The notes beneath the pieces were generated by a model. It made no database searches and was not told the origin of the DNA. It worked only from the letters and a program-made list of their open reading frames with translations. From Taenia hydatigena (lineage: Eukaryota > Platyhelminthes > Cestoda > Cyclophyllidea > Taeniidae): a DNA stretch of 64,000 nucleotides. The position numbers and the translations under genes are program-made. Shown here one piece after another: positions 1 to 10,676 of this stretch. Each line of letters starts with the position of its first letter. Position 1 is the stretch's first letter. The stretch covers positions 62,001 to 126,000 of the forward strand of contig JADWOT020001205.1 of NCBI GenBank assembly GCA_036345935.2. Reading direction: 5' to 3'.

Positions 1-495
1 ACAGAAAAATTTAAAAGGGCTTTGGAAATAAGGCGTTTTTCCTTTTTCCTACAATTCCTTTTAAATTCCTATCAGTCAGAAGTCTTTCCTTTTGGTTTAT
101 TCTCATCTTAAGTGGGTCAAGTGAGTTAAATAAAGTGAACTGTTAATGAGTTGGTTAGAAGTCTGTTTTTGCTTTGGGCGATGCCAATTCCCATCCTCCT
201 GTTTTAATGATTAGGGCGTTTAAAGCTAAGTAGCTTCGGCTTGCTAACTAAGACCTTTTTTTCGCTTTAATGGCAGAAGAAAGCTGCTGAACGAGATTTC
301 GAGGTTGCAGATTAGGCTCTAGAAATACACTTTTACAACGAATGGGCGAGTCCAGACCATGATTGTTAGCAAAAAATTTGCTGATGTCATAAATGATGCC
401 AAGACTAATGATTGTAAAGTGTATTTCTGTCCTAGCCTTGATTATAAAGCACAACAAATATCCCACATCTAATGTCGTCATCAAAATTTTCGTAT
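1..495 (+). repeat. Inverted repeat R1, left copy (cut by window start)
   Basis: This stretch is the reverse complement of 51722-52240, with scattered substitutions and small indels. Base 1 pairs with about base 52240, so the repeat continues off the left edge. Similarity stops sharply near base 495 here and near 51722 in the partner. Both copies carry an open frame of about 80 codons (248-484 minus here, 51615-51860 plus there), with the same start region and many shared residues, e.g. the start MTTLDV then YLLCF, and EIHFT further on. I do not recognise the product and see no terminal inverted repeats or transposase motif. A decayed duplicated gene fragment or unknown element are both possible. 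Confidence 0.88.
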
Positions 496-499
496 AAGA

Positions 500-3400
500 T
501 AGTCACTTTGCTCCTTTTAAGAGGCAAAATGAGACGGATACCACCTCTATTCATTCTCCATGTTCCTCCAGTATCACTTCTTTAAGATCAAGGACGAAGC
601 CATTACTCCTTCTTGGCATCAGCAGCTGAAATAAAAAAAAAACAAACGCAAAGTGACTTGGGTGAGAATTTTGCATTCGGAAATGCTACTGAAGTCTGTA
701 GTTGGCTAGGATTACTTCGGGGAGTTTAAGTGACTACAAAAGCCACTCAAACTAATATACTCCTTTTGAATTTTCTTTAGTGGATGCAAAATCGCAAAAG
801 CCATGATCAAGCAAAGATTATAAAGAGCCTACCTTCCCTTATAGACATCTTCCAAGTCAAACGTCGACGATATTTCCACGTCCAAGACTCACTGTGTAGA
901 CGGTTGCTATGGCAATTAACAACCTAACGAGATGGCTAACTCCGAACGGTTCTCAGCCGACGAAAATGCTGTTAGCAGTTGCTCCCACTCACTGGTATTT
1001 TGTCTGCAATTTGCATTTGAACAAAACAATATTTTCCTGCAAAATATTTTTTCGAGTCTCTTCGACTAATCACCTTTTTTTTCCTTTCCATGGCAGTATT
1101 TGAGGAACTTCGCACAGGGCCAATTTTAAAATGAAACATAAAACTGGACATCTGTCCACGACATCAATGGATTTCAAATCTTTGCGCGCAGATGCCAAAA
1201 CAGTGTTGTACCACCCATTAGAGCCTAAGGAAAAGCACCCTTAGCAACAATTTTTAGTTTTCATTTCGCTAAATCAAACCATCTCACCAGCTGCGTCCTA
1301 ATGGAAAATAAATGTAGAAATTGAGTATCCAAAGTGTCTTAGGTTTGGCCTTCTACTTCAAATAAAATTAGGGCAGGGGAACTCTAATTGATTGCAACTC
1401 ACGTGATTTTGGGGGGCGATGGTGCATGCGTGGCGATGAAAAATGAGACGCAAGTTAGTCAATCACCTTGTAATGAAGACGTATAGTGATGATAAGAATT
1501 AGAAAGCAGACTTTCTTTATTCTACTGCATAGGTGCAAGATTCGCTGAAGTCGGTTCATGGCGTTGCGCATGCCGCGAGCATTCATCGTCATGACTTTAA
1601 ACAGTTAGTGGAATTCGATGTCAATTCTCTCCACCAAATCCTTTGTTATGTCGGCTTCTAATTTCTTTGAAACTCATTTTGCCTATACCTTAATTTACCT
1701 CTGACACATACGTCATCCCCCCGCCAAGCATGGCATCAGTTTACAGTATGGTTTGCTTCTCATTCACCAATTCTCCATGCGATTCGTTCGACATCTCTGA
1801 GCCTCATCGCACTGTCAAATAATGACGAAATAAATTGTCCACTTCAAAGTTGTGGTGATATCTAAAATCCAAACGCTGCAGGCAATCGCAAATTCTAGTT
1901 TAGTGTCTGCTGAGCTAAGCGAAGGGTGATGCCCTATGTGATAGAAAAAATGTGAATAAATGGAAAGGGTGATGGGTAAAGAAATTCCTATCTTGAAAAC
2001 AAATAAATAAATTGGTCGGCGTTGCATAGATTATTAAAAAATAAAGGAATAAAACAAGAGACTGAAAAAGCGTGGAAAAATAAAATAGATGAGTAAATCA
2101 GAAATTAATAAATAAGGGAAAGAATGGATATGTGCATAGATTTAAATGAAAGGGCAGAATTTCGAGCTGAAATGCTATGGAATGAATAAAGTTCGAAATA
2201 GTGTGTGCTTGCACCAAATAACCGGAACTAAAATAACGGAAAATTTACCCATTTGGATGGATTACTGGAGATCAACTTGTCTCACACCTTGTGGGCCACT
2301 GGCAGTACGAATAAGGCGGCGTTGGATTGGTGGATTTCTACCCGAACGTCTGAGCTAGTCACAGGACATGATGCGTCTGAGATGCGCATCCTGTAATGCG
2401 GATGTACATACAATAAAACAGCATCCTAGAGCCCTTCTTGCTTTTATTTGTTGGATGAGGTAGGCAGACAGTTATGTAAAGTGCAATCCACTTAACTGCA
2501 ACAGACGAGTTTAATCAGCGTGCTGACCTGTATCAGCACTAAAGGGAGACTCACTCGTGCTGTGCCCTGAGCCGAAGGACGCACAAATCGGAGATGTAAA
2601 ATGGGTTTGAGCAGAAATGTTGGTGCGAAGCAAGAGAAGGATAGAGAAACGGAAGTTGATGAGGCTTAATATGTTGATAGTTTTGTTCCTTGACATATGC
2701 ACTTATTAATGTCATCAATTTGGTGAACTGCGTCTCTTAACTATGCCTGAGGAAGGTAAGGTGTTCCACCTTTCACATCGTTGATTACAAGATAAAATTG
2801 AATGACTTGTCTAGTCGCATGAGAGGATGCGGTGCCATTAATGTTAACGCCACGTTATTTGATCGTAATTATATGCGTGGTGCAGATTCATGATCTCGTT
2901 ATTAGTAGCCAATTGAGATTGAACCCATTCGCATCTTGAAGTGTTTGAGTTGATGAATACTTGAGCCCTAGATCGTAATCAAATAGCTTTTAATTTTCGC
3001 TGACTTTTGCGCCTTTGTCACTATGAGTTTCTTTAGGTAAGACTTTTGACTCAATTACTTGAATTGCACAGCACTGACTGATTGGGCACATTTATTGACT
3101 ACTGGCCATTGTGTGTTGCTGCAAATGGATTTGACTTGACTGGCCGCACTTTTACTTATTACATCTTAATTTGCACTTGTCATCAACATGCAGCCAGTGC
3201 TGATATATTGGCCTGTTGCAGCACATCGGAGGAAGAAAATATGAGAGGAACGCAATGACGGAAATGTTGTGTGATATCTTTCAACCCTCGCTTGAATAGG
3301 CAGCTGGATTTTATGCATGGAAAATTAATGCCAGGTGCACGTGCTAAGGCTTGTTTGCAAAGACATCCAGAATTCAAACTTCTACCACACATCTGTGCAG

Positions 3401-3760
3401 GTTAGCGATTGGATGCGATATTCAGACCCCTTCAGGTTGCGGTAAGTTGCTAAGCCAAGGTACACTATAAGCGTGCAGACCACTTTTGTACACCTAACAC
3501 ACACGCAAATGATTTCTGATGGGATATCCTTTCGACCCCAAATGCAACTTTTGCATAATTATTAATTGAGACCATCAGTACTCTAAAGAACTCGAGGATA
3601 ATGCATGTAATGTCGTAGGTGTCGAGTTTTCGCATCATTTACTCCAAAAGCAACTATCTACTTCGCACCACTAAATCGTTCTTTAGACTCTAAACTCCTG
3701 TGATTGGTGTAAAGTAGCCCGCAGACTCTCTTGACAAGGTCAAGACATCGAATACGATGG
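500..3760. other. No supportable gene
   Basis: Only short scattered open frames (up to 70 codons) occur on both strands. I found no duplicated partner elsewhere in the window, no tRNA-like fold and no convincing chain of splice sites. The stretch is AT-leaning with small A/T runs, for example near 2030-2110, and otherwise looks like ordinary intergenic or intronic sequence. Confidence 0.5.
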
Positions 3761-3764
3761 AGAT

Positions 3765-4451
3765 TTATTCACCCAACATCACCGAAATGTGTGCCAGATA
3801 AAATTTCACCGCAGAGGCGATCAAGGCTTTTTTTAGCTGAAATAAAGTTCTTTCTTTATGTAAGTGGCTTTTAAATATTTGTTTTTGTCCCCCTTCTTCA
3901 GCTCTTCCAGGTGGATTCGGTTTTATGCGTCTCTTGAATGGAATGCACGCATCATTGCAAAGTAGCTGCAACACCAGCAGGTACTGTAGCCTGTACTTGC
4001 AATTCAATGCGAGCATCAATAGCATGACTTCAGTGCAAAACATCTGCGCCTCTTGTAGCACCACGAGAGAGGGGACTTTATATGCAATGACAAATTGCAA
4101 CTTTGCATTGCATTTTCCTAATAATCCCAAACAACTACGTCTTACCGAAATTTCATCAGTAGACGGCATAAACGCTGTCGCGAGATGAGAATAGTATTGG
4201 AGGCAGTGTTGATGATGTCGCCTACTTGTCTCTGCCAAAAGCATGGTACAATCGATAGATCGCATCTGTTTACAAAAGTTTGACAAATTTCGATAGACGA
4301 ATTTAACCTTGCATATTAAGTAGGGTGTCAAACAGCAAACATTGGTTGTAAACGATGCTTTGCTCGGGGTTGACGAATTAGCCTCACATCCAGTGCCGTC
4401 CATGCCCACTAACTCACAACTCAGCGCAAATCGGTTGACATATGGATGCAT
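3765..4451 (-). CDS. 228-aa open frame, unknown product
   Basis: An uninterrupted 228-codon frame runs from an ATG at 4451 to a stop at 3765. This length is unlikely by chance in AT-leaning DNA. The predicted protein is Cys-rich, with pairs and singles throughout (for example CCLTPYLICK near residue 40). It has leucine-rich hydrophobic stretches around residues 130-165 (MLLMLALNCK, LLVLQLLCN) and a basic segment after residue 170 (FKRRIKPNPPGR). There is no signal peptide at the start and no recognised domain. The opposite strand also has an 87-codon frame at 3925-4188, so strand is uncertain. No second copy is visible in the window. It could be a single-exon gene, one exon of a larger gene, or chance. 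Confidence 0.35.
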   Translation of the reverse strand: MHPYVNRFALSCELVGMDGTGCEANSSTPSKASFTTNVCCLTPYLICKVKFVYRNLSNFCKQMRSIDCTMLLAETSRRHHQHCLQYYSHLATAFMPSTDEISVRRSCLGLLGKCNAKLQFVIAYKVPSLVVLQEAQMFCTEVMLLMLALNCKYRLQYLLVLQLLCNDACIPFKRRIKPNPPGRAEEGGQKQIFKSHLHKERTLFQLKKALIASAVKFYLAHISVMLGE

Positions 4452-4499
4452 ATCTTATGCTTGTTGGATGTAGTTGGTCGTGTTTAGAAGATTCAAAGC

Positions 4500-5465
4500 C
4501 ACTGCTGAAAAGCTGCGAGTAGAGGCGGTCGAAGGGGCGGTGAACCGCGAAATTGATTTGACTGCAGAACAAATTTTAAAGACAGTGCCCCATTACATTA
4601 GCTAGTCATTTCACGGTCTCCGTCACCCTTACAAAGCTTACAAAAAAGGATCACAAGCGTTGAACGCTAACAAGGCGGATAAGGTTTCAGTAATTTATTC
4701 CCTTTCAATATCGGGTGAAACTTTTGTGTCAAGGTAGCCTGCCTAATTTCTTGCCAGAGTTCCCCAAATTATAGTTAACGTTCTAGCTGTGCTATCCAGC
4801 AGGATTTTATAGTGCAGCAAACTTCTGCTTCACTGGCATATCTGCGGTATTGCGGCGAGGGAGGCGTCCACCCTCACAAAGTAACTTATGCAACTCATTG
4901 CGCTTGCGACCTAAAGCGATTTAGGCTTAATACCTTAAAATAAATCCTAAGGGGAAAAAATTTTATTGCATGAAAGCAAGTTAAATTTTACTGTTTCCAA
5001 ACACATCAAAATTTGATAAATGAACCAACTCTTGCATGGTGCATGTCACTACGCTAGAACCTCAATCATTGGGACTCGAAGGACCATGCATCAACTTTAA
5101 TATTCAGCCGGTGGCCGTACATTTTTGCCTTTCATGCTGACTAACGGAAATAGACAGCACCTTGGAGGCAATGAGGACGGCAGAGGAGTGCAATGCAATC
5201 CTAGTTAGGACGACTAGTGTAGAATGAATGCTCTCCACTGCTATAGCCATAAAAGGATCAATGAAATCGCTTGTAGATAAGCTCGTAAAGTATGGCATGA
5301 TCAAAGCACCTTACTGAGGTAATTTGCTAATCACAACACTCGGTAGTCTGGATACCGCCTTATATCGCAGTACATTGTAAAACGCGCGGTCATTGGCAAG
5401 TCGTGAGCGCGCTGTTCGAAGTAATTTGGGATGGGGAGATAGAGCGTCCCCCCTTTTATTGTTGA
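4500..5465 (+). repeat. Repeat R2, plus-strand copy
   Basis: This block matches the reverse complement of about 59565-60510 along its whole length. It also matches part of 21045-21385 and 50630-51110 in direct orientation. In the 59.6-64 kb copy it continues without a break into repeat R5. Here it starts abruptly near 4500 and instead leads directly into repeat R6 at 5465. The minus-strand open frame 5104-5304 lies in it but is not kept open in the partner, so I do not call a gene. Confidence 0.88.
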
Positions 5466-5544
5466 TTTTATTAGAATGATAAAAGCAACCTGAACTTAAC
5501 TTACAGTTTGGTGGCCTTGGAGCGGTCACTGGGCGGTACACCTC

Positions 5545-5856
5545 AGCATTCCAATGGGAGATCACCTAATTCACTACTGGCAGTATGCTAGTGTCAGTGG
5601 CACAACTAAAAGTCGAGCCCAACGAGCACTCAGCCCTTCTGTGCCCTAAAGGAATTGGTTATGATCTTTGCAGTGGCTCTACAGAAAGGGTGGGTGAAGC
5701 GAACAGGGCTTGATAAGGGGTCGTACTGGCGTCTATTTTCCGCATCAGCACACCTTTGCTTAATTAAAATCAGGTTAATTTTAAACAAGGAATGAGAAAT
5801 TTTTAAATGCTTGAAGTCGCGGTGAGGAGCTGTTAGCAAAGTAGTGTGTTGTTGAA
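5545..5856 (+). repeat. 312-bp tract identical to 39912-40223
   Basis: Base-by-base comparison shows no difference from 5545 to 5856 against 39912-40223. The left flank (5480-5544) has about 12 differences in 72 bases. To the right, 5857-6012 has about 6 differences, and beyond 6012 the rate returns to nearly 20% for about 90 bases. The tract holds an open frame of 69 codons on the minus strand (5630-5839) whose protein is identical in the second copy. Identity could reflect gene conversion or strong constraint. The abrupt edges and lack of a convincing gene favour conversion. Confidence 0.93.
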
Positions 5857-6399
5857 ATCGCTGTAGAAATAGGAGAGTTGCCTGAAGAGGCGACTGTGAT
5901 CTATGTCGAAATCACCATCTCCATTCACCTCAAATGATACCCGCGTGGTAGTTCAAGCCTTACAGAGCCGATTATTAGAGTTTAGCACCACTGACTGATT
6001 TGATTTAGCATGTACCTCAGCGGTTGAGCCCCCACTGTGCCTAAAGTGATACCCTATCCACTACACAAAGGAGTAGGCGAAATGAGTCTCATTTAATGCC
6101 CTGGTGGTTGACAGCTGGCAAAAGAAGAAAGTCCACTTGATGACGTACATTGGCAAGATCTCTGATCTTCCAAAAATTTGTCATCCCTGGATAAAAATCT
6201 CCTTGGATTCTAGGTTATAGAGGCATTCTAATTGTCTTTAGAAACTTCGTAAGCCGCCTAGAATTGTCCAAACATTTAGGTCCTCGCGCTTCCTTTGGCG
6301 GTGAAGCAGATCCATATTTGCAAATACACCGGCCTTCAAGTATCAAATGTTTTGTTTCAATAAGTGAGCAATGACTTTTCCTCCTTGCTATAGCCTTGG

Positions 6400-6760
6400 C
6401 CTTTTTTATAGTTAGCGCCTGTTGCCACTTAAAATGGACAATCACTCTCTCTCGTCACATTCGTGTGACATGAGTACTTTATCAGGCAAGAACAATCAGT
6501 CATGCAGACGCACGACAAAAGCTCAAGATAAGCGAACGAATACCTAGTTTGCGGCATAGCGATTGTGGTGTGGCCGCAAAGAAACACAATTTCTTATACA
6601 AATGCGAGGCTACATGCTTCTCTGCAGCTTGTGGTTACGCCCCATTGGGACGGCTGCGAAACGAGATCAGTGGGCACAGCTCCTCTGTGCCTCAAAGGCT
6701 TTGGTCATGGAGTTTACAGTCTCTGCATGGAGGGTGTATAGAATACATGTGGCTAAGCAG
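6400..6760 (+). repeat. Family U subunit (R6 copy 1)
   Basis: About 360 bp related to 39670-40050, 40765-41110, 61395-61765 and, in reverse orientation, 19805-20165. One frame here, from about 6551, reads VCGIAIVV, then ETRS, then APLCLKG and GHGVYS before a stop. The corresponding frame at 61559-61750 reads TCGVAVV, ETNRHSAPLCVKG and GH then stop. The shared cysteines and flanking residues suggest a coding ancestor, but indels shift the frames between copies, so this copy is probably decayed. No known domain is recognised. Confidence 0.7.
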
Positions 6761-6959
6761 AAGGTCGCACTGCCATCCATTATCCACATTAGCGCATCTT
6801 TGATTGGTTAACAACAAGGCGAATGTAAACATGCATGACGGATCATCTGATTACGCCTTCTGCGACTTATTGGTTCTACATATAGAAGAAGGAGGGATTA
6901 AATGATCATGCGTATAGGGTGGCATGCCTGAGAAATAAAGGACTCAGTCTACATGGACG

Positions 6960-8310
6960 ATGAGAGTGCAAGAGACGTTCACGCACAGCACTTACAGCGC
7001 TTTGGTGATGATCCCATAAAAAGTTTCTTTAAGTTTTTAATGCAAACTAAGGCAGGGTAAGGGCTTGGATGAGCTTTTACGAGCATTTCATGCTTGTTCT
7101 ACTAATACATGGACGCAAGTTTAACCAGCCTCACTATTTGCCGATCTGCGGCCAATGCGTAACCACCATCACCAACCACTGGGCTATCATTTCGTGTGAC
7201 CACTTTCTGTACTAGTCATGTGGGGACCGAGTTGACGCTTTGTGAGACCAGCTGTGTTTGCTTCATTGATACGATGCATCGAAATTCCGCCTTTAGTCTT
7301 CTGTTATTAATCAAACGTGTTCCGAGGAAAACAATGATACTTAGCATTGACAGCATAGTAGTGACCCCTGGGGCGTGTGCAAACTCACAATGCCGTATAA
7401 TTTGTTAAGTGATGGGGATTGCATCTTCTTGCCTTCCTCCTCAAAAATTCGCATCATCAATCTTAGGGCTGGCAATGCACTGGAGATGTAATTCTTTATC
7501 ACATCTTTCTTGAGTAAAATTAATATTGTTAATAGCGCTCCCAAGCCCACTGACCATTTTTACGGCGTTTACAATTAGCAACTTGAAGAAATCGGCTCTG
7601 ATGTTAGACATGTTTAAATTGACGCGTTTCTCATCTATCGCGCTGAGGCTTACGTAACATCGTTAACTTGGCTCTGACTGTATGCCTAGTCGTGCATAGC
7701 ATTTGAAAGCAATGGACCAAAAATCCACTCGGGAGTCCCTGCGCAGGTTCGAAATCTGCTCGCAACGGTGTCCTCCCTCGCATTTTCGACATTGCAAGCA
7801 TTCATTTAGCACCACAATGCCGACGATTGAATGTGTAATTTCTTCTGACGTTCCTGAAGCAAAAGACTTCTAGACAGTCAGCGCATGTGCCATCGCGCTC
7901 ATGGGTTTCAGAATTGGGTCGCAAGCTAGCGCTCTGGATTCTTGATTGCTTTGTAGCTCGTCGCTCTAACGGCTCAAATATCGCTGCACACTATCAGGTA
8001 CATTGCAAACCTGCTCCACATCAACACAGCGACATTAGCAACATCTCGAGCATTAAGCATTGGGAGTTGATGTAGGGTGGTGTGCTGCATCGATGCCACT
8101 CCAGCAGTGGGTTGCCAAACCCAACCCATTCGCACCATCTGTTTGCGCGATTTGTGGTTGAGGCCGTTCCAGTTTTAGGCTACAAATAGCTGCACCTCTG
8201 GGACCTCGATGGTGATGCGCCATACACCCGCCACGTACCACCCTGCGCTGCTGTTGAGGTTAGTACGTCTGCATTTGCTTGAAGGCAAACGAACTGCTTG
8301 TCTAACAGGA
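6960..8310 (+). repeat. Direct repeat R7, copy 1
   Basis: This block is colinear with 44205-45545 (offset about 37.25 kb), with about 10-15% differences. It includes paired minus-strand frames: 7341-7550 matches 44612-44797, sharing PALRL and EEGKKMQ. The region 7130-7410 corresponds to the 95-codon frame at 44347-44634 but carries an in-frame TGA where copy 2 has a Cys codon. It also carries the tRNA-Ser-like sequence at 7689-7767 and, at its right end, part of the minus-strand exon family described at 45457-45685. Copy 1 appears more decayed than copy 2. Confidence 0.9.
7689..7767 (+). pseudogene. tRNA-Ser pseudogene
   Basis: The sequence reads like a class II tRNA-Ser. It has a 5' GTCGTG acceptor strand, a D-region with GAAAGCAATGGAC, and an anticodon stem ATGGA/TCCAc. 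A long variable arm follows (ACTCGGGAGTCCCTG), then a good T-arm GCAGGTTCGAAATCTGC and a 3' strand CTCGCAAC. The D stem is almost unpaired and acceptor pairs 3 and 7 are mismatched. The anticodon loop reads CCAAAAA instead of the CTAGAAA expected for Ser(AGA). It is therefore a decayed tRNA gene or the tRNA head of a short element. The copy at 44936-45013 is its duplicate. Confidence 0.62.
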
Positions 8311-8588
8311 CCCGTCATTTGCCACATTTTGTGCGTGCTATCTGAGCATGTGCATTTTGCAATATTCCAATTCTCCTGTTTATTGTTCGTGTAATGCCCG
8401 GCCAAATTCAAGGCATCAAGGGGTTCGCATATTATATTTGTTACTTCGACTAAAATTTGAGCAACTTCACGCTGTGGGCTAGTACCGCTTAAACCAAGTT
8501 GAATGAATGGAACCGGATCACATGAAAACCTGATCAATTTAATTCGAAAGGGAAGGGTAAAAGGAGTAAGAAAAGGAGAGTAAATCAA
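8175..8588 (-). pseudogene. Fragment of the 42/45 kb exon family in a 137-aa open frame
   Basis: The end of this 137-codon minus-strand frame (about 8175-8260) reads SSAGWYVAGVWRITIEVPEV, nearly identical to the end of the exon at 45457-45685. The adjoining upstream sequence keeps a 30-base in-frame segment that is missing at 45.5 kb and differs at 42 kb. Similarity is lost beyond about 8310, so the upstream half of the exon and its acceptor are not present here. The remainder of the open frame (8310-8588) has no partner in the window. I read this as a truncated paralogue, although the long open frame leaves room for a reshaped gene. Confidence 0.5.
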
Positions 8589-8599
8589 GCAACTGATAA

Positions 8600-9110
8600 A
8601 GAGAATTTTCGATTGGCATGAGATGCCAACGTAGGTGTTCTGTGTGACAGCGATGTTAGGGCTTGTGCGATTCCAGTCAAGTGCGGGTAATTAGACTGAC
8701 CATATTTCACTGTCAACACACTGTTTCCTTTTGTTCCGTCTAGATGAAGATGGTGCATTCACGACGTCCACCTGCTCGCTTTTGTCAAAACCTAAGGATT
8801 GTGTATTCTTTGCACACAAGCAAGCCTACTACTTTGCCTTAGCCATCAATTTTATCATTCGCTATCTTAAAACTTGTGTGAATGCAATACAATGTCATTT
8901 TCAGTTTTATATTTTCAAAGAACTTTGCATTCGAAGTTACATCGGACGCCAGTGTCCCCCTTACACTACCATTCCAATTCCTTCTGCCAAGCATAGCCAA
9001 AATGAAGCCTGTTAGAGCCTTTTTTAATGTTTGCGTAGGGTTTGAGATGAGCATGTAAAACTTTTTAGAGCAACAAGTGTAAGGAAGGGAAGAATAGCCT
9101 AGTTATGAAT
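8600..9110. other. No supportable gene
   Basis: Two overlapping frames exist on opposite strands (8731-9015 plus, 94 codons; 8839-9054 minus, 71 codons). Neither has a second copy, a strong start context or a domain I recognise. I see no repeats or RNA structures here. Confidence 0.4.
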
Positions 9111-9117
9111 TATTTAG

Positions 9118-9210
9118 TAAAAAGATGGGACACGAGATGCAATGGGCTTTGTGCTTCGCTGAGCGGACCCTTACAAAGCTTGTACATCTTGATCTCAAGC
9201 GTGACCAACC
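9118..9210 (+). repeat. Short direct repeat R11, copy 1
   Basis: About 90 bases match 15300-15390 with scattered differences. Shared words include TGGGCTTTGTGCTTCG, CCCTTAC and TTGATCTCAAG. The flanks do not match. At the second site it lies just upstream of repeat R3/R4. It may be a fragment of an interspersed element. Confidence 0.75.
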
Positions 9211-9649
9211 ATTATAAAAGTGAGCTAGAACGTCGCGAGGCTTTTAGACCACAACGTGCGCCGTAAATTCCTGTTTTATGCATGTGCATGTGCATTTAAA
9301 TTCACTTCCATCCAACTCATAACTGTAAGTTCTGCGCGCTGTTTTGATTATACAAAGGCATGGCATCCATTTCAACCTTGCTGAATTTAAAGAATAGCAA
9401 GCGGTTTAGTAGGTTCTTTGTGTTAGCTATATTTTTGACTAAACGAGCACATTTGGTACGCCTAACTAAGTGTAGTCCACAGTTCGTGCCTGTTTTGGTT
9501 TCCAGCCTCAAAGACCTTGTGCCAAAAATTAAGGATTTTAAAAGGACTCATCGTCATCGGAACTAACCAGCGCAGGTAGCGTCCGAAGCGTTTAACAAAG
9601 TGTCTGCTCTATCAGTCTCTTGATCCATCTATCGAACTCAGTACTTCCT

Positions 9650-10170
9650 ACTTCTCTTCTTCTTCTGTCTTCTCACTATATTTTACTTGCTAATGTACAA
9701 GGTGTGTCCTCGGAATGTAATCGCCGTCCACCAGTCTACTGCCTTCACGAGCTTCTTAAAAATGCTGCATTCTCGTGAGTCAGAAATGCTTAAACTTTGC
9801 ATTTCCTAAAATGGCTACCCCTTTTTCCTTCACTCCCTTTCTTTTTACCTTACTTTCCTTAAATTGCTTTCGTGGTGGGTTATTTTGTATCCAGCGCCGC
9901 TGCCGCTGCTACTGCCAAAAGCGCCTCGGCAGTCGTAGAGTTTGCCTCATACCTGGTCCTTGTATCGATTGGCTTTGAGTACTGCGATCTCTAAGCCAGG
10001 GGATATAAGGGTCTTGTCGAGATAATAAAACCGTTCCAATGTAAGTATAGGCCCAAGCGATCGGTGTACTTTGGTCGTCTCCTACTTCTCTCTCCTCCCC
10101 TTCCTGCACTGTTGATTGCTATGCCTCCTTACCCTCCCCAACCTCCACCGACAGGCTCACCAATCCCACC
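9650..10170. other. Pyrimidine-rich region with competing splice signals
   Basis: The plus strand has a long CT-rich stretch (about 9800-9895) ending in TTTTGTATCCAG, a fair acceptor. It is followed by an alanine-coding run (GCCGCTGCCGCTGCT) and an open stretch to a TAA at about 9992. A strong donor, GTAAGTAT, follows at about 10041. A proline-rich frame (MPPYPPQPPPTGSP) lies near 10120-10160 before a stop. The minus strand has a good donor (CCAG/GTATGAGG) within a 66-codon frame at 9909-10109. I cannot chain these into one consistent gene, so only the signals are reported. Confidence 0.3.
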
Positions 10171-10301
10171 CCATTTTACATGACGATGATGTCTCTTCGG
10201 TCTTTGTGCACTTTTTTTGTCGGATGACATCACTCGCTAGTAATGGTAATTGTATCGGCTAAGCTACCCACAGCCTCATTCCCTTAACAGAAACCTCAAC
10301 T

Positions 10302-10676
10302 TTAACCCCCTTCCATCGCTTTTACTGCTTTAAGTCCAAACACTAGTTTTGTTAACAATAATCTGTTGACAAGAAATACATACCCTAAGTAACAACAAAA
10401 GCAGTTTTGATCAGAGAAATGGAAACCGTGACGTAGAGGTCCAAGGATAATCAGGAAGAGAGCCAAAATCGGACGAATAACGAACACTGGCATGCCTAGT
10501 ACAGCTACCACTTTATCCAAAAAACAATTCAGGTGTCGCATTTGGGAGCAGGATGCTTTATTCAGCCTCGGAAGCAGTGACTGCACTCGTGCCTCCGCCT
10601 TCTGCCATTGGATTGCTCCAATCATTATGATAAATGGCATTGATGGAGGGCACGACCATAGCAAATGGGTCCCCAT
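10302..10676 (-). CDS. 124-aa open frame, membrane-like, unknown
   Basis: A 124-codon frame runs from an ATG at 10676 to 10302. The first half is mixed. The second half is hydrophobic, with FVIRPILALFLIILGPL and YLGYVFLVNRLLL as candidate membrane segments and a short KAVKAMEGG tail. A 114-codon frame overlaps on the plus strand (10492-10836), so strand is unsure. The neighbouring stretch 10780-10962 on the minus strand has an excellent acceptor (GCTTTCTCTTTTAG, exon from about 10919). That could belong to the same minus-strand transcription unit as the candidate exons at 11.3-12.4 kb. No domain is recognised. Confidence 0.28.
   Translation of the reverse strand: MGTHLLWSCPPSMPFIIMIGAIQWQKAEARVQSLLPRLNKASCSQMRHLNCFLDKVVAVLGMPVFVIRPILALFLIILGPLRHGFHFSDQNCFCCYLGYVFLVNRLLLTKLVFGLKAVKAMEGG

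Larger units (their letters stand above)
5465..6957 (+). repeat. Direct repeat R6, copy 1
   Basis: R6 is colinear with 39832-41302. Most of it differs by roughly 8-20%, but 5545-5856 is identical to 39912-40223. The copy ends at the shared words before 6957, and repeat R7 begins within a few bases. In copy 2 the same two blocks are separated by about 2.9 kb. Internally R6 contains two related subunits (family U), one partial at about 5480-5710 and one at 6400-6760, so R6 is itself built from an older duplication. Confidence 0.92.

Noticed and set aside
6000..6070. tRNA-like A box (GTACCTCAGCGGTTGAG; also 40380 GTGTCTGAGTGGTTGAG)
   Set aside because: No matching acceptor stem, anticodon stem or B box downstream in either copy.
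6549..6811. Overlapping 82-84-codon frames as separate genes
   Set aside because: They are alternative phases of the family U segment; the conserved reading across U copies is in a third phase.
10100..10170. Proline-rich protein segment (MPPYPPQPPPTGSP)
   Set aside because: It lies in a CT/CA-rich patch and stops shortly after; the upstream frame is broken by a TAA and no intron of plausible size rescues it.
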